Shown here: positions 54,297 to 54,347 of the stretch, piece after piece
How positions within the stretch are numbered: position 1 is the stretch's first letter
Layout: each line of letters opens with the position of its first letter
From: Gammaproteobacteria bacterium
GTDB taxonomy: Bacteria > Pseudomonadota > Gammaproteobacteria > Steroidobacterales > Steroidobacteraceae
DNA length: 54,347 nt
Assembly (NCBI GenBank): GCA_027315105.1
Contig: DAHUYP010000075.1
Coordinates: 1 to 54,347 of the forward strand
Reading direction: 5' to 3'
Made by a program: the position numbers and the translations under genes
The notes under the pieces: model-generated
Seen by the model: only the letters and a program-made list of their open reading frames with translations
What the model was told of the DNA's origin: nothing
Database searches by the model: none

Positions 54297-54347
54297 GGCG
54301 CGCCCGCGCCGGCGCCCGCGGACCGCTCGCCCCGGGCCCGGCATCGC

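Larger units (their letters stand above)
46482..54347. other. Left part of a putative aryl-polyene-type biosynthetic cluster
   Basis: DUF374 acyltransferase (minus), then FAAL-carrier fusion, MhpD-like hydratase, halogenase-like flavoenzyme, chorismatase, PlsC acyltransferase and GT2 (all plus). The combination of chorismatase, carrier loading, halogenase, acyltransferase and glycosyltransferase matches the xanthomonadin pathway. Ketosynthase, ketoreductase, dehydratase, LolA-like and MMPL genes expected in such clusters are not in the window, so they would lie to the right or elsewhere. The right edge cuts the cluster. Confidence 0.7.

Overview
The window is chromosomal DNA from a GC-rich, Gram-negative gammaproteobacterium. 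The evidence is its lipid A, Kdo and Lol pathway genes, a CTGT-N8-ACAG LexA box, and the E. coli-like order rne / rluC / yceF / yceD-rpmF-fabH. The mix of features (aryl-polyene-type genes, FAAL, an rpoE-rseA-rseB-lepA-lepB-rnc-era block) fits a Xanthomonadales, Nevskiales or Steroidobacterales-like lineage; this placement is inference. I saw no rRNA, tRNA, CRISPR array, insertion sequence or phage gene. Coding density is very high, and many neighbouring genes overlap as ATGA, GTGA or TTGA.

Layout. 1-2.1 kb: tail of type II secretion gspE, then gspF and a small acidic protein. 2.1-3.6 kb: lexA with an SOS box against its start codon, and an Lpp-like alanine-zipper lipoprotein ending in a strong terminator. 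3.65-10.2 kb: yceD-rpmF-fabH (plsX absent), maf/yceF, rluC and rne with a long structured leader. 10.2-15.1 kb: an envelope operon on the minus strand, exbB-exbD-msbA-lpxK-ycaR-kdsB. 15.2-18.9 kb: a DUF2062 protein and the lolCED lipoprotein exporter. 19-23.7 kb: a BamE-like small protein, mfd and a CsiV-like protein. 23.7-38.7 kb: one long minus-strand series, rpoE-rseA-rseB-grx, lepA-lepB-DUF4845-rnc-era-recO-pdxJ-acpS-exonuclease-rlmD-CYTH-nagZ, then a LOV/PAS-GGDEF-like protein and a DUF2147 protein. 38.9-43.6 kb: sdhCDAB-sdhE with ygfZ divergent. 43.7-46.3 kb: a GAF-PAS-PAS-GGDEF-EAL protein. 46.5-54.3 kb: the left part of what looks like an aryl-polyene (xanthomonadin-like) biosynthetic cluster that runs off the right edge.

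How the genes work together. Most of the window is core housekeeping: envelope assembly (LpxK, MsbA, KdsB, LolCED, RseAB/RpoE), RNA metabolism (RNase E, RNase III, Era, RluC, RlmD) and respiration (SDH with its assembly factors SdhE and YgfZ on either side). The accessory part is the right end. A chorismatase of the XanB2/FkbO type could make hydroxybenzoate. A FAAL fused to a carrier domain could adenylate it and load it directly. A flavin enzyme with halogenase signatures could halogenate it. An acyltransferase and a glycosyltransferase could anchor the product in the outer membrane, as known for brominated xanthomonadins. No ketosynthase or reductase is in the window; they would have to lie beyond 54.3 kb.

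Two other points stand out. One is a LOV/PAS-GGDEF-like protein in which the photoactive cysteine and the GGDEF motif are both replaced while the c-di-GMP-binding RxxD site remains. The other is a recurring pattern of -10-like hexamers 7-12 nt before start codons (clearest at lexA and yceD), which suggests leaderless mRNAs.
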